Shown here: positions 28,968 through 37,162 of the stretch, piece by piece
How the letters are laid out: the number at the start of each line of letters is the position of its first letter
Numbering within the stretch: the first letter of the stretch is position 1
Origin: Microbulbifer elongatus
GTDB lineage: Bacteria > Pseudomonadota > Gammaproteobacteria > Pseudomonadales > Cellvibrionaceae
DNA: 64,000 bases
Direction of reading: 5' to 3'
Assembly (NCBI RefSeq): GCF_021165935.1
Contig: NZ_CP088953.1
Coordinates: 1,969,501 to 2,033,500 of the forward strand
Position numbers and translations under genes: made by a program
Notes under the pieces: model-generated
The model's input: the letters and a program-made list of their open reading frames with translations, nothing else
Databases searched by the model: none
Told to the model about the DNA's origin: nothing

Positions 28968-29663
28968 ATGCGGTTTTTGCCTTGTATTTCCCTGTTGCTG
29001 CTTGTTCAGCTGCTCGCCGGTTGTGAGACGCTGCGCCTGTCGCAACCAGCTCCCCCGGAATCGCCCAATGTGTTTGAGGAAACGCCCCCGGCCCAGGCGG
29101 CTCCCGATGCAACCGGTCAGTGCCCGCCGGTTGAAGCGGTGGTGTGTGCCGAGCCCGAAGTCAAAGTGGTGGAGCGGGTGATCGAGCGCAAGTTCGAGAC
29201 GATCGTCGAAGTACCGGTGGCCAAAGACAAGCTGGTGTTGGGGTCGGAAGAGTATTTCGTCATCGAGCCCGGCGCTTTGCGCCTGAAGGCGCTGGTGGAT
29301 ACCGGGGCTGCAACCTGCTCCCTGAGCGTCAGTGATATGACACCGTTCGAGCGCGACGGTAACGACTGGGTGCGCTTCAACCTCTCTGATGGTGGCGATG
29401 CAGAGCCACTGAAAATCGAGCTGCCCATCAAGCGCCATGTGCGGGTGGCGCGCCCGGGGTTCGAGCGCCAGCGCCGACCGGTCGTGAATATGAGTCTTTC
29501 CATCGGTGAGGTGACCCACATGGTGGAAGTCAACCTGGTGGAGCGGGGGGAGTTTGAGTTTCCGCTTCTGGTGGGGCGCAACTTTCTCAAAGATGCCGCA
29601 GTGGTGGATGTGAGCCGCAAACTGGTGCAGGGCAACGGCACCGCACCGGCGGTTGGCAAGTAA
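28968..29663 (+). CDS. Lipoprotein with retropepsin-like aspartic protease domain (RimB/COG4067 type)
   Basis: 231 residues. A lipoprotein signal ends at LLAGC (C19), followed by a Pro/Glu-rich linker. From about residue 88 it has the domain often called ATP-dependent zinc protease, a retropepsin-like fold with the active-site triad D111-T-G in LVDTGAATCSLS and a later LLVGRNFLKDAAVVDVS. One such chain gives half an active site, so it should dimerise. It is predicted to be periplasmic and membrane-tethered. It heads a three-gene set with a 7TM transglutaminase-like protein and an ATP-grasp protein, a combination noted before as a peptide-tagging or peptide-processing system of unknown substrate. 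Confidence 0.85.
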   Translation: MRFLPCISLLLLVQLLAGCETLRLSQPAPPESPNVFEETPPAQAAPDATGQCPPVEAVVCAEPEVKVVERVIERKFETIVEVPVAKDKLVLGSEEYFVIEPGALRLKALVDTGAATCSLSVSDMTPFERDGNDWVRFNLSDGGDAEPLKIELPIKRHVRVARPGFERQRRPVVNMSLSIGEVTHMVEVNLVERGEFEFPLLVGRNFLKDAAVVDVSRKLVQGNGTAPAVGK

Positions 29664-29766
29664 ACACGAAACCTCGGAAATGTGGCGCCGTTACTGGCAG
29701 AACGCGCAGTAATCGGCAAAATACGCGGCCAAAAGCTGCAATCCATTTTGAAACGGGGAATGGCGA

Positions 29767-31299
29767 ATGTCGCCACGGGCTCAGGTCTATATTCTCGCCG
29801 CGATACTCGCCCTGATGGGCGCCGGCCTAACCATCTACAAAAATGTCGAACTGGGCTTCCCGCTATTGCCCGGGGAATACCGCACCGTCTGGACGATCGA
29901 GGCCAAGGTGCGCTTCAATGCCGATAGCGGCCCCGCCAAGGCAGCGCTGACTCTGCCCCGGGAACAGCGCAATATGGAAGTCCTAGGAGAAACCTTCAGC
30001 TCTTCCGGCTACGGTTTCAATATCATTAGCGAAGACGACGAGTATCGCGCGGTCTGGGCCAAACGCCAGGCCAGCGGCGTGCAGTCGCTTTTCTACCAAC
30101 TGGATGTGCACCAGACACCGGGTGCCGCTCTGGAACAGCCGCTGGATCTCAGCACTGAGGTGGTCAAACCGCTGCTCAGTGCCGCTGAGCAGGAAGCGGT
30201 ACGTCAGGCTATCTACTCCCTGGTCGGCAGCGCGCGCGAACGCTCCTCTGATACCAGCACCTTTACCTCGGAGCTGCTCACCGCACTGAGCGATAACCGC
30301 AATCAGGACAGCAATCTGATCTTCGGGTACTACAAAAATCGCTCGTATGTGGATGTGGCACTACTGGTGCTGGCCGCTGCAGATATCCCGGCGCACCGTA
30401 TTCGCGGTTTGTATCTGGAAGACGACCGCCGCCGCTTGGATCCGGAAGACCTGCTGGAAATCTACGACGGTGAGCGCTGGATAGTGTTCGAGCCGCAGAG
30501 CGGCTCACCGGGCGTGCCGAAGAATTTCTTTATCTGGCAGCGCGGTGGCAAGAGCCTGCTGGATGTGGAAGGCGGCCGCAACTCTGGCGTGACCTTCTCG
30601 GTGATTTCCAATGATGTACCGGCCCGCGACGTGGCCATGCTGAGTACCAGCCAGGAAAAAGAAGCCCTGGTGGATTTTTCCATCTACAGCCTGCCTATCG
30701 AACAGCAGAGTATCTTCAAACTGATCCTGCTGGTGCCGGTGGGCGCGCTGGTGGTGGTGCTGCTGCGGGTGTTTGTGGGGCTGCGCACATCGGGCACCTT
30801 TATGCCGGTGCTGCTGGCCATTGCGTTTATCGAGACACAGCTGTTCACCGGTCTCGCTATTTTCGTGCTGATTCTGATTCTCGGCCTGTGGATCCGCTTC
30901 TATCTGAGCCGGCTCAACCTGCTCCTTGTGGCGAGGATCGCCGCCGTGGTGGTCACGGTGGTGATTCTGATGGGTGCCATCAGTGTGGTGAGTTACAAGC
31001 TCGGCATCGAGCAGGCGCTGACGGTGACCTTCTTCCCGATGATTATTCTTGCCTGGACCATCGAGCGCATGTCTATTGTGTGGGAAGAGGACGGCCCCTA
31101 TGAGGTAGTGGTGCAGGCCGGGGGCAGTCTGCTGGTGGCGGTGATCGCCTGGTGGGTGATGACCAACCGCTACATCGAGCACTGGACCTTCAATTTCCCC
31201 GAGCTGTTACTGGTGCTGCTCGGCTTTATCATGATCGTCGGTAACTATACCGGTTACCGCCTCGGTGAACTGGCGCGGTTCCGCCAGCTGGTGCGCTGA
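29767..31299 (+). CDS. Inactive transglutaminase fused to seven membrane helices
   Basis: 510 residues. The order is an N-terminal membrane helix (about 6-24), a periplasmic region with a transglutaminase-like fold (AADIPAHRIRGLYLEDDR, YDGERWIVFEPQSG) and about seven C-terminal membrane helices (about 315-500). This matches the family named for an inactive transglutaminase fused to 7TM helices; I do not see the catalytic Cys-His-Asp set in place. It probably binds peptide in the periplasm. Its stop overlaps the ATP-grasp start (TGATG), so the two are coupled. The retropepsin lipoprotein gene lies 103 bases upstream. Confidence 0.85.
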   Translation: MSPRAQVYILAAILALMGAGLTIYKNVELGFPLLPGEYRTVWTIEAKVRFNADSGPAKAALTLPREQRNMEVLGETFSSSGYGFNIISEDDEYRAVWAKRQASGVQSLFYQLDVHQTPGAALEQPLDLSTEVVKPLLSAAEQEAVRQAIYSLVGSARERSSDTSTFTSELLTALSDNRNQDSNLIFGYYKNRSYVDVALLVLAAADIPAHRIRGLYLEDDRRRLDPEDLLEIYDGERWIVFEPQSGSPGVPKNFFIWQRGGKSLLDVEGGRNSGVTFSVISNDVPARDVAMLSTSQEKEALVDFSIYSLPIEQQSIFKLILLVPVGALVVVLLRVFVGLRTSGTFMPVLLAIAFIETQLFTGLAIFVLILILGLWIRFYLSRLNLLLVARIAAVVVTVVILMGAISVVSYKLGIEQALTVTFFPMIILAWTIERMSIVWEEDGPYEVVVQAGGSLLVAVIAWWVMTNRYIEHWTFNFPELLLVLLGFIMIVGNYTGYRLGELARFRQLVR

Positions 31300-32288
31300 T
31301 GCATCTGCCGACTTTTTTTCGCGGTGGCCTGGTCTCGCCTTTTTCGCTGCGGAAGCTCGGCGTACTGGGCATGAATGCGCGTAATGTGCACTACATTGCG
31401 CGCTACAACGATCGCGATAAATACCCCATCGTCGACGACAAGCTCAACACCAAGCGCCAGGCCAAGCGCTACCGGATTCCCGTCCCGGAACTGATTGCCG
31501 CCTTCGAGACCCAGCCCAGCCGCAAGCGGGTGATGGAGGTCATCGAGCCGCTGGAAAAATTCGTGATCAAACCGGCCCGCGGTTCCGGTGGAAAGGGCAT
31601 TCTGGTGATTGTCGGCCGCGACGGTGATGAATATCGAAAACCCTCGGGCAGCAAGGTCACTGCCCTGGATATCCAGCGCCATGTGAGCAATATCCACAGT
31701 GGTCTCTACAGCCTTGGCGGTAAGCCCGACCGGGTAATGATCGAGGCGCTGGTGGATTTCGACCCTGTCTTCGACAAGTACTCGTTTGAGGGGGTGCCGG
31801 ATATCCGTGTGATCGTTTTCCGCGGCTACCCGGTCATGGCCATGTTGCGTTGCTCCACCCACGATTCCGACGGAAAAGCCAATCTGCACCAGGGCGCAGT
31901 GGGGGTGGGCGTGGATCTCGCCACGGGCAAGGCTGCCCACGCGGTGCAGCGGGGGATGCGGGTGGAGATTCACCCGGATACCCAGATGCCCTTCGCCGAT
32001 CTGGAGGTGCCGGACTGGAAAGAGCTGGTGCGCCTGGCGGCCAGCTGCTACGAAATGACCGGGCTTGGCTACCTCGGCTGCGATATCGTGCTGGACCGCA
32101 AACGCGGGCCGCTGCTACTGGAAGCCAATGCGCGCCCCGGGCTCGCGATCCAGATTGCCAATGGGGTGGGCTTGCGCACGCGCCTGGAACATATCGAAGG
32201 TATGGATCTGGAGAAGTTGGAGAAAAACGTGGATGAGCGGGTGGCGTATTCGATGGATTATTTTGCGGCGAAGCCCTTAGCGCTATAA
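31299..32288 (+). CDS. RimK-like ATP-grasp ligase-related protein
   Basis: A 329-residue cytoplasmic ATP-grasp protein. The ATP-binding core includes FVIKPARGSGGKGILVI (Lys and glycine-rich loop), RVMIEALVDFD, and the metal-binding strand LLLEANARPGLAIQIAN with its Glu and Asn. The family is annotated alpha-L-glutamate ligase-related and is predicted to make or extend an amide bond. It is the last gene of the retropepsin/7TM/ATP-grasp set, suggesting a peptide made inside and sensed or trimmed outside; that is inference. The last 19 bases, including the stop codon, are duplicated in tandem just downstream. Confidence 0.86.
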   Translation: MHLPTFFRGGLVSPFSLRKLGVLGMNARNVHYIARYNDRDKYPIVDDKLNTKRQAKRYRIPVPELIAAFETQPSRKRVMEVIEPLEKFVIKPARGSGGKGILVIVGRDGDEYRKPSGSKVTALDIQRHVSNIHSGLYSLGGKPDRVMIEALVDFDPVFDKYSFEGVPDIRVIVFRGYPVMAMLRCSTHDSDGKANLHQGAVGVGVDLATGKAAHAVQRGMRVEIHPDTQMPFADLEVPDWKELVRLAASCYEMTGLGYLGCDIVLDRKRGPLLLEANARPGLAIQIANGVGLRTRLEHIEGMDLEKLEKNVDERVAYSMDYFAAKPLAL

Positions 32289-32308
32289 CAAGCCCTTAGC
32301 GCTATAAC
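32271..32308 (+). repeat. 19-bp tandem duplication spanning a stop codon
   Basis: The 19-base unit AAGCCCTTAGCGCTATAAC occurs twice head to tail (32271-32289 and 32290-32308), and the first 7 bases of a third copy follow before divergence. The first unit contains the ATP-grasp stop codon TAA, so the second copy is untranslated in that frame. Confidence 0.9.
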
Positions 32309-32346
32309 AAGCCTTTCGCTTGATGGCAGGGCTTTAGCCTAAAGAC

Positions 32347-32426
32347 GTCATACCGGCGAAGGCCGGTATCCAGTACTGAGTTTGGGCACCGTGCAATTCT
32401 GGATCCCGGCTCAAGGCCGGGATGAC
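32347..32426. repeat. REP doublet (REPIN-like inverted pair)
   Basis: Two related imperfect palindromes face each other: 32347-32373 (GTCATACCGGC ... GCCGGTATCCAG) and 32399-32426 (CTGGATCCCGGC ... GCCGGGATGAC), separated by 25 bases. Each arm forms its own hairpin, and the paired bases covary between arms (ACCGGC/GCCGGT against CCCGGC/GCCGGG). A third arm of the same family sits at 54463-54489. It lies between the convergent ATP-grasp and valS genes. Confidence 0.85.
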
Positions 32427-32442
32427 GGGCGGGAATATATAC

Positions 32443-32480
32443 GGCCCATGGAAATGCCTACATAACATTCCACATGGGCC
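32443..32480 (-). terminator. Possible valS terminator hairpin
   Basis: GGCCCATG (32443-32450) and CATGGGCC (32473-32480) pair around a 22-base loop that can pair further (GGAAATG with CATTCC). On the minus strand an AT-rich GTATATATT follows. It lies 24 bases past the valS stop. The lack of a true T-run keeps confidence low. Confidence 0.4.
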
Positions 32481-32503
32481 TTGCGGCGGAACAACCGACC
32501 CGG

Positions 32504-35275
32504 TTACAGATTCTTCAGCGATTCCAGCTGCTCGACAAAGCGCGTACGGGTGCTTTCCAGATCCGCCAGTCTCTGCTTCTCTTTGTTCACCACCGCTTCC
32601 GGTGCTTTATCCACGAAGTTCGGGTTCTGCAGTTTGCCGGCAACCTGTTTCAGGTCTTTGTCCAGCTTGTCCAACTCCTTCTGAACCCGCGCGCTTTCCG
32701 CTTCCACGTCGATCAGGCCTGCCATGGGCACCAGCAGTTCCAGTTCGCGCACAAAGGCGGTGGAGGAGGCCGGTGCTTCAGCGCCTTCTGCCAGCCAGTC
32801 GATGGATTCCAGGCTGGCCAGTTTGGTGAGCAGACTGCGGGTCTGCTTGAGCAGGTTTTCGTCCTGCTCGGAACCGTTGCGCAGAATCAGTGGGATCTTT
32901 TTCGCCGGAGAAATATTCATCTCGCCGCGAATATTGCGCACACCTTCGATCACATCCTTCAGCCAGGCGATCGCCGCTTCGGCATTTTCGTCCATGCGGT
33001 GCGCATTGGCTTCCGGGTAGGGCTGCAGCATGATGGTGTCGCCGGCCTTGCCCGCCAGATCTTTTACCCGCTGCCAGATTTCTTCGGTAATAAACGGCAT
33101 CAGCGGGTGGGCCAGGCGCAGGATGGTTTCCAGTACGCGGATCAGGGTACGGCGAGTGCCTTTCTTGATCGCATCGCTGGCGTTGTCGTCCCACAGGACC
33201 GGCTTGGACAGTTCCAGATACCAGCTGCAGTACTCGCTCCACACGAAATCGTACAGGGCCTGGGAGGCCAGGTCGAAGCGGTAACTTTCGATGGCTTCCT
33301 TGACCGAGATCTCGGTGCGCTGCAGCTGAGAGATGATCCAGCGGTCCGCAATGCTCAGTTCGAAATCTTCGCTACCGTCCTGTCCGCAGTCGTGGCCGTC
33401 GCAGTTCTGCAGCACGTAGCGGGACGCGTTCCAGATCTTGTTGCAGAAGTTGCGGAAGCCTTCAATCCGGCCCACATCAAACTTGATGTCGCGACCGGTG
33501 GAGGCCAGCGAGTAGTAGGTGTAACGCAGGGCGTCGGTGCCATAGGCGGCGAGACCTTCCGGGAACTCCTTGCGGGTCTGCTTTTCAATCTTCTCGCGCA
33601 GGCGCGGCACCTGCATGCCCGCGGTGCGTTTGGTCACCAGGCTTTCCAGGTCGATACCGTCGATCAGGTCGATAGGATCCAGTACGTTGCCCTTGGATTT
33701 GGACATCTTCTGGCCCTGGCTGTCGCGCACCAGACCGTGTACGTACACGGTCTTGAACGGCACTTCTTTTTTGAAGTAGAGGGTCAGCATCATCATACGC
33801 GCGACCCAGAAGAAGATGATGTCGAAGCCGGTAACCAGTACCGAGGTCGGGTGGAACGCCGCCAGCTCCGGGGTTTGTTCCGGCCAGCCGAGGGTGCCGA
33901 AGGTCCACAGGCCGGAGGAGAACCAGGTGTCGAGTACATCTTCATCCTGACGCAGTTCGATCTCGCCGAGGTTGTACTTCTCCCGTACTTCTTCTTCGCT
34001 GCGGCCCACGTAGACCTTGCCGTCGTTGTCGTACCAGGCCGGGATGCGGTGGCCCCACCACAGCTGACGGGAGATACACCAGTCCTGAATGTCGCGCATC
34101 CAGGAGAAATACATGTTCTCGTAATTCTTCGGCACGAACTCCACGCGCCCGTCTTCCACCACCTTGATGGCTTCGTCTGCCAGCGGCTGGGTTTTTACGT
34201 ACCACTGATCCGTGAGCCAGGGCTCGATGACGACACCGCTGCGGTCGCCACGGGGAACCTTTAAGGTGTGCGGTTCGATTTTCTCCAGCAGGCCCAGGGC
34301 ATCCAGGTCTTCCACCACCTGCTTGCGCGCGGCAAAGCGCTCCATGCCCTGGTATTTTTCCGGCACGTTTTCGTTCAGGTTGGCGTCCTGGTCCAGGATA
34401 TTGATCATTTCCAGATCGTGGCGCTGGCCCATTTCGTAGTCGTTGAAATCGTGTGCCGGGGTGATCTTCACGCAGCCGGTACCGAATTCCAGATCCACGT
34501 AGTCGTCGGCGATGATCGGGATTTCACGGTTCGCCAGGGGCAGAGTGATGGTCTTGCCGATCAGGTGCTTATAGCGCTCGTCTTCCGGGTGCACCGCCAC
34601 GGCGGTATCGCCGAGCATGGTTTCCGGGCGGGTGGTGGCGACCACAAGGTGGCCGGAACCATCGGTGAGCGGGTAGCGGAAGTGCCACAGGCTGCCCTGT
34701 TCTTCCTCATTCAACACTTCCAGATCGGAAATCGCGGTGTGCAGTTTCGGATCCCAGTTCACCAGGCGCTTGCCGCGGTAGATGAGGTCGTCTTCGTACA
34801 GGCGGATAAACACTTCCTGCACCGCCTTGTAGAAGCCGTCGTCCATGGTGAAGCGCTCACGGGACCAGTCCGGGCTGGCGCCGAGGCGACGCAGCTGGCG
34901 GGTGATGTTGCCGCCGGACTCTTCCTTCCACTCCCACACTTTTTCGATGAACTTGTCGCGGCCCAGCTCGTGACGGTTTTTGCCGTCCGCGGCCAGCAGG
35001 CGCTCCACCACCATCTGGGTGGCAATACCGGCGTGGTCGGTGCCCACCTGCCACAGGGTGTTGTCGCCCTTCATGCGGTGGTAGCGGATCAGCGCGTCCA
35101 TGATGGATTCCTGGAAGCCGTGGCCCATATGCAGGCTACCGGTCACGTTGGGCGGCGGAATCATGATGGAGTAGGGGGCGGCCTGGGTGTCGCCGGAGGG
35201 CTTGAAATAGCCGTTCTCTTCCCAGGTTTTATACCACTGCTGTTCGATGGCGTTGGGCTGATATGTCTTGTCCAT
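32504..35275 (-). CDS. valS: Valyl-tRNA synthetase
   Basis: Cytoplasmic class I synthetase charging tRNA-Val, with editing of threonine. The 923-residue protein has the HMGH motif at 49-52 ([13 protein letters not shown]) and KMSKS at 523-527. An editing (CP1) domain lies between (about 190-340, with [19 protein letters not shown]). A C-terminal coiled-coil tRNA-binding arm follows (about 860-923, [18 protein letters not shown]). I start it at 35275 ([14 protein letters not shown]); the frame is open for 16 more codons upstream without family similarity. A gene for a disordered protein and then holC lie upstream, keeping the usual pepA-holC-valS order. Confidence 0.97.
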   Translation of the reverse strand: MDKTYQPNAIEQQWYKTWEENGYFKPSGDTQAAPYSIMIPPPNVTGSLHMGHGFQESIMDALIRYHRMKGDNTLWQVGTDHAGIATQMVVERLLAADGKNRHELGRDKFIEKVWEWKEESGGNITRQLRRLGASPDWSRERFTMDDGFYKAVQEVFIRLYEDDLIYRGKRLVNWDPKLHTAISDLEVLNEEEQGSLWHFRYPLTDGSGHLVVATTRPETMLGDTAVAVHPEDERYKHLIGKTITLPLANREIPIIADDYVDLEFGTGCVKITPAHDFNDYEMGQRHDLEMINILDQDANLNENVPEKYQGMERFAARKQVVEDLDALGLLEKIEPHTLKVPRGDRSGVVIEPWLTDQWYVKTQPLADEAIKVVEDGRVEFVPKNYENMYFSWMRDIQDWCISRQLWWGHRIPAWYDNDGKVYVGRSEEEVREKYNLGEIELRQDEDVLDTWFSSGLWTFGTLGWPEQTPELAAFHPTSVLVTGFDIIFFWVARMMMLTLYFKKEVPFKTVYVHGLVRDSQGQKMSKSKGNVLDPIDLIDGIDLESLVTKRTAGMQVPRLREKIEKQTRKEFPEGLAAYGTDALRYTYYSLASTGRDIKFDVGRIEGFRNFCNKIWNASRYVLQNCDGHDCGQDGSEDFELSIADRWIISQLQRTEISVKEAIESYRFDLASQALYDFVWSEYCSWYLELSKPVLWDDNASDAIKKGTRRTLIRVLETILRLAHPLMPFITEEIWQRVKDLAGKAGDTIMLQPYPEANAHRMDENAEAAIAWLKDVIEGVRNIRGEMNISPAKKIPLILRNGSEQDENLLKQTRSLLTKLASLESIDWLAEGAEAPASSTAFVRELELLVPMAGLIDVEAESARVQKELDKLDKDLKQVAGKLQNPNFVDKAPEAVVNKEKQRLADLESTRTRFVEQLESLKNL

Positions 35276-35426
35276 GCGCGGGGGAATGCCTTGCGTTGTC
35301 TGGGATGGCCGCCCGGTCACCATGGCTTCCGGGGGCAGTGAATAAATAAAAGGGGCGGAATTATACCGCTGGGGTGGAAGAGGGCAAAAGTGTCGTGCAA
35401 TGAGGCGGTGTAGGGGTGCTGACGGC

Positions 35427-36386
35427 TCAATCTTCTTCCGGATAGATCTCGTCGACCAGGGCGGTGATATTGGCGCGCAGCTGGCGTTCCAGTTCGGGTA
35501 GCTGTTCGGCCATCAATTGCTCGATCAGCTGCTCGCGTATGCCGGGCTCACCTTCTGGCGCTGCTACCGCTGTGTCTTCGGCGTCGGGCTGCGGCTCTGT
35601 CGCATCCATCGCCTCTACCGCAGGCTCTGGCTCCGGTTTCGGGATGCGCCCACCGGTGAGACGCGCGCGGATATGCGGTGGCAGAAATGGGTTTTCGGAT
35701 GCCGCCCGGGCCAGTGGGGGTTGGGCCGTTGTCGCCTTTTCTGGTGCGCTCCCTTCAGGCGCTGCCTTCTCCACAGGTTTCTGTGCTTTTTCGGTGGCGT
35801 GGGAGCTGGCTGAAGTCGGCTTATCGGGTGATTCCGGAGGTTTTTCGTCCGTTGAATCCTCCTTGGCCACCGCCTGCTTGCGCGGCGCGTCGAACAGACC
35901 CGGCTGGAACTCCGCGCGGGCCTCAGCCTTCTTCTCGGGAACTGTTTCCGCAACCGGTTCCGGCTCAATCAGCGCTTCCGTTGGGGGCACGACTTCTTCG
36001 ATATCGCGGACCGGCGTGCGTGGAAGGTCCTGCAGTGGGCGCAGCAGCGCCTTGTCGGCTTCGCTGAGAGCTGGCGCGTACTCTTCGGTCAGCTCTTCAT
36101 CGATAGGGCTGAACAGAATCGGCAGATCGGCTTCTTCCAGCGGCGGTGGCGGGGCCAGTGGTGCGTGTACCTGCGGGCCACCGGCTTTGCGGGGCTCTTG
36201 AGGTTTCGGTGCCGGGGGTGTCGTTTTTTGGCCGCCGTTGGGGCTGGCCACCTGATCCAGCAGAGGAATGTCCGCTTCCATGTCACTGCCGAGCAGCTCG
36301 TGCAGCGAGTTGAGTTCGCTGAGCAGTTCGTGCGGCGGCTGAGATTGGCCGTGGCGGTGCTTTCTATTCTTCTTTCGGCCGGACAT
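35427..36386 (-). CDS. Long disordered Pro/Glu-rich protein between holC and valS
   Basis: 319 residues of strongly low-complexity sequence. It starts with a basic patch ([14 protein letters not shown]), then a short helix ([13 protein letters not shown]). A long Pro-, Glu- and Ala-rich region with little predicted fold follows. It ends in an amphipathic helix ([17 protein letters not shown]). FQPGLFDAP and [12 protein letters not shown] look like short conserved linear motifs. It starts 21 bases after holC and precedes valS by 151 bases. I cannot assign a function. The architecture, two short helices joined by a disordered tether, suggests an adaptor. Genes of unknown function occupy this slot in related bacteria. 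Confidence 0.72.
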   Translation of the reverse strand: MSGRKKNRKHRHGQSQPPHELLSELNSLHELLGSDMEADIPLLDQVASPNGGQKTTPPAPKPQEPRKAGGPQVHAPLAPPPPLEEADLPILFSPIDEELTEEYAPALSEADKALLRPLQDLPRTPVRDIEEVVPPTEALIEPEPVAETVPEKKAEARAEFQPGLFDAPRKQAVAKEDSTDEKPPESPDKPTSASSHATEKAQKPVEKAAPEGSAPEKATTAQPPLARAASENPFLPPHIRARLTGGRIPKPEPEPAVEAMDATEPQPDAEDTAVAAPEGEPGIREQLIEQLMAEQLPELERQLRANITALVDEIYPEED

Positions 36387-36407
36387 GGCGCTTGGCTCGG
36401 GCTCTGG

Positions 36408-36839
36408 TCAATGGGCGATTTTATGGGATTGTAACGGATATCCCCTGTCGCGAAAGTGACTGTATCGCGTTCTTGAGCGGGCGAGGGAATCCGGTTGTTG
36501 GCAGACGATTTCGGCGAGCCGGTCGAACTGGCTGAACCAACTGGGAATCTCTGCACAAAGGTTGATCAGGAGCCCGTGGTGCTGGCCGGGATCTTCGCCG
36601 CTGTTGATCTCAATCGCGGCCTGCTGATCGAGGTTTTGTGGTGCGTGGGGGAGGAAGCTGTCTTCTCTGTAAGTCCACAGCAGGTCGTCCAATTGTGCGG
36701 CCTGCGTTTCGTTATCCACAGCAATCAGTACACGCAGACCGTTCCGGAATGCTTTCTCGGCCAGGCGGCAGGCAAAGTTCTGAATCTCATCCGGATTCTC
36801 GGAGGCCAAAACATAGAAGTCGATACGGGTCATCTTCAA
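36408..36839 (-). CDS. holC: DNA polymerase III chi subunit
   Basis: A 143-residue clamp-loader accessory subunit that binds HolD (psi) and links the polymerase III holoenzyme to SSB. Family features are the N-terminal TRIDFYVLAS strand, KAFRNGLRVLIAVDNETQA and LDDLLWTYREDSFLPH. The last 20 residues are basic and may be disordered. Two Met codons (36839 and 36833) are possible starts. It sits between pepA and valS as in most gammaproteobacteria, but 323 bases with two cruciform repeats separate it from pepA. Confidence 0.92.
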   Translation of the reverse strand: MKMTRIDFYVLASENPDEIQNFACRLAEKAFRNGLRVLIAVDNETQAAQLDDLLWTYREDSFLPHAPQNLDQQAAIEINSGEDPGQHHGLLINLCAEIPSWFSQFDRLAEIVCQQPDSLARSRTRYSHFRDRGYPLQSHKIAH

Positions 36840-36855
36840 TGCACAATCGGTCGAT

Positions 36856-36980
36856 GCGAAGACGCCGCTGCCCGGTAAACCCTTGTGAGACCTTCAAAAA
36901 CAGGATGTTTTTGCAGAGCCCCCAGGGATGGGTTTACGGCGTGTCTCGCAAGGGTTTACCGGGCAGTGGCGGCGCCACCT
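36856..36980 (-). repeat. Cruciform element C
   Basis: The stem 36868-36891 pairs with 36943-36966 over 24 positions with one G-T wobble (36886/36948). The 51-base loop, read on minus, begins ACGCCGTAAACCCATCCC and GGGGGCTC, as in A and D. It then has a different second hairpin, CAAAAAC-ATCCT-GTTTTTG. The outer C-T mismatch seen in A, B and D is absent, and the stem is two pairs shorter. It lies immediately upstream of holC. Confidence 0.88.
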
Positions 36981-37011
36981 GATCAGGAAAAAGCGCTGAT
37001 CCTGGATAGGT

Positions 37012-37133
37012 GGCGGCCCTGCTACCGATAACGGTTCACAGGACACGCCGTGAACCCATCCCTGGGGGCTCTTCCGCGAGGTCCCTCTCGCGGAAGGTCC
37101 TGTGAACCGTTATCGGTATCAGGACCTTCGCCC
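37012..37133 (+). repeat. Cruciform element D
   Basis: A perfect 22-bp stem (37023-37044 with 37097-37118) plus the C-T mismatch (37022/37119) and four outer pairs (37018-37021 with 37120-37123) enclose a 52-base loop. The loop is identical to that of element A except at two positions and includes the same 9-bp TTCCGCGAG hairpin. The left flank TGGCGGCCC and the right flank ACCTTCGCCC match the family. It lies just past the pepA stop, head to head with element C. Confidence 0.9.
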
Positions 37134-37162
37134 GAAGTTAATTACTTCGATTTAAGTTGTGT

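Noticed and set aside
32474..34264. Long plus-strand frames opposite valS (also 34268-35341)
   Set aside because: Composition is typical of antisense shadow reading, and the minus-strand ValRS has all its motifs.
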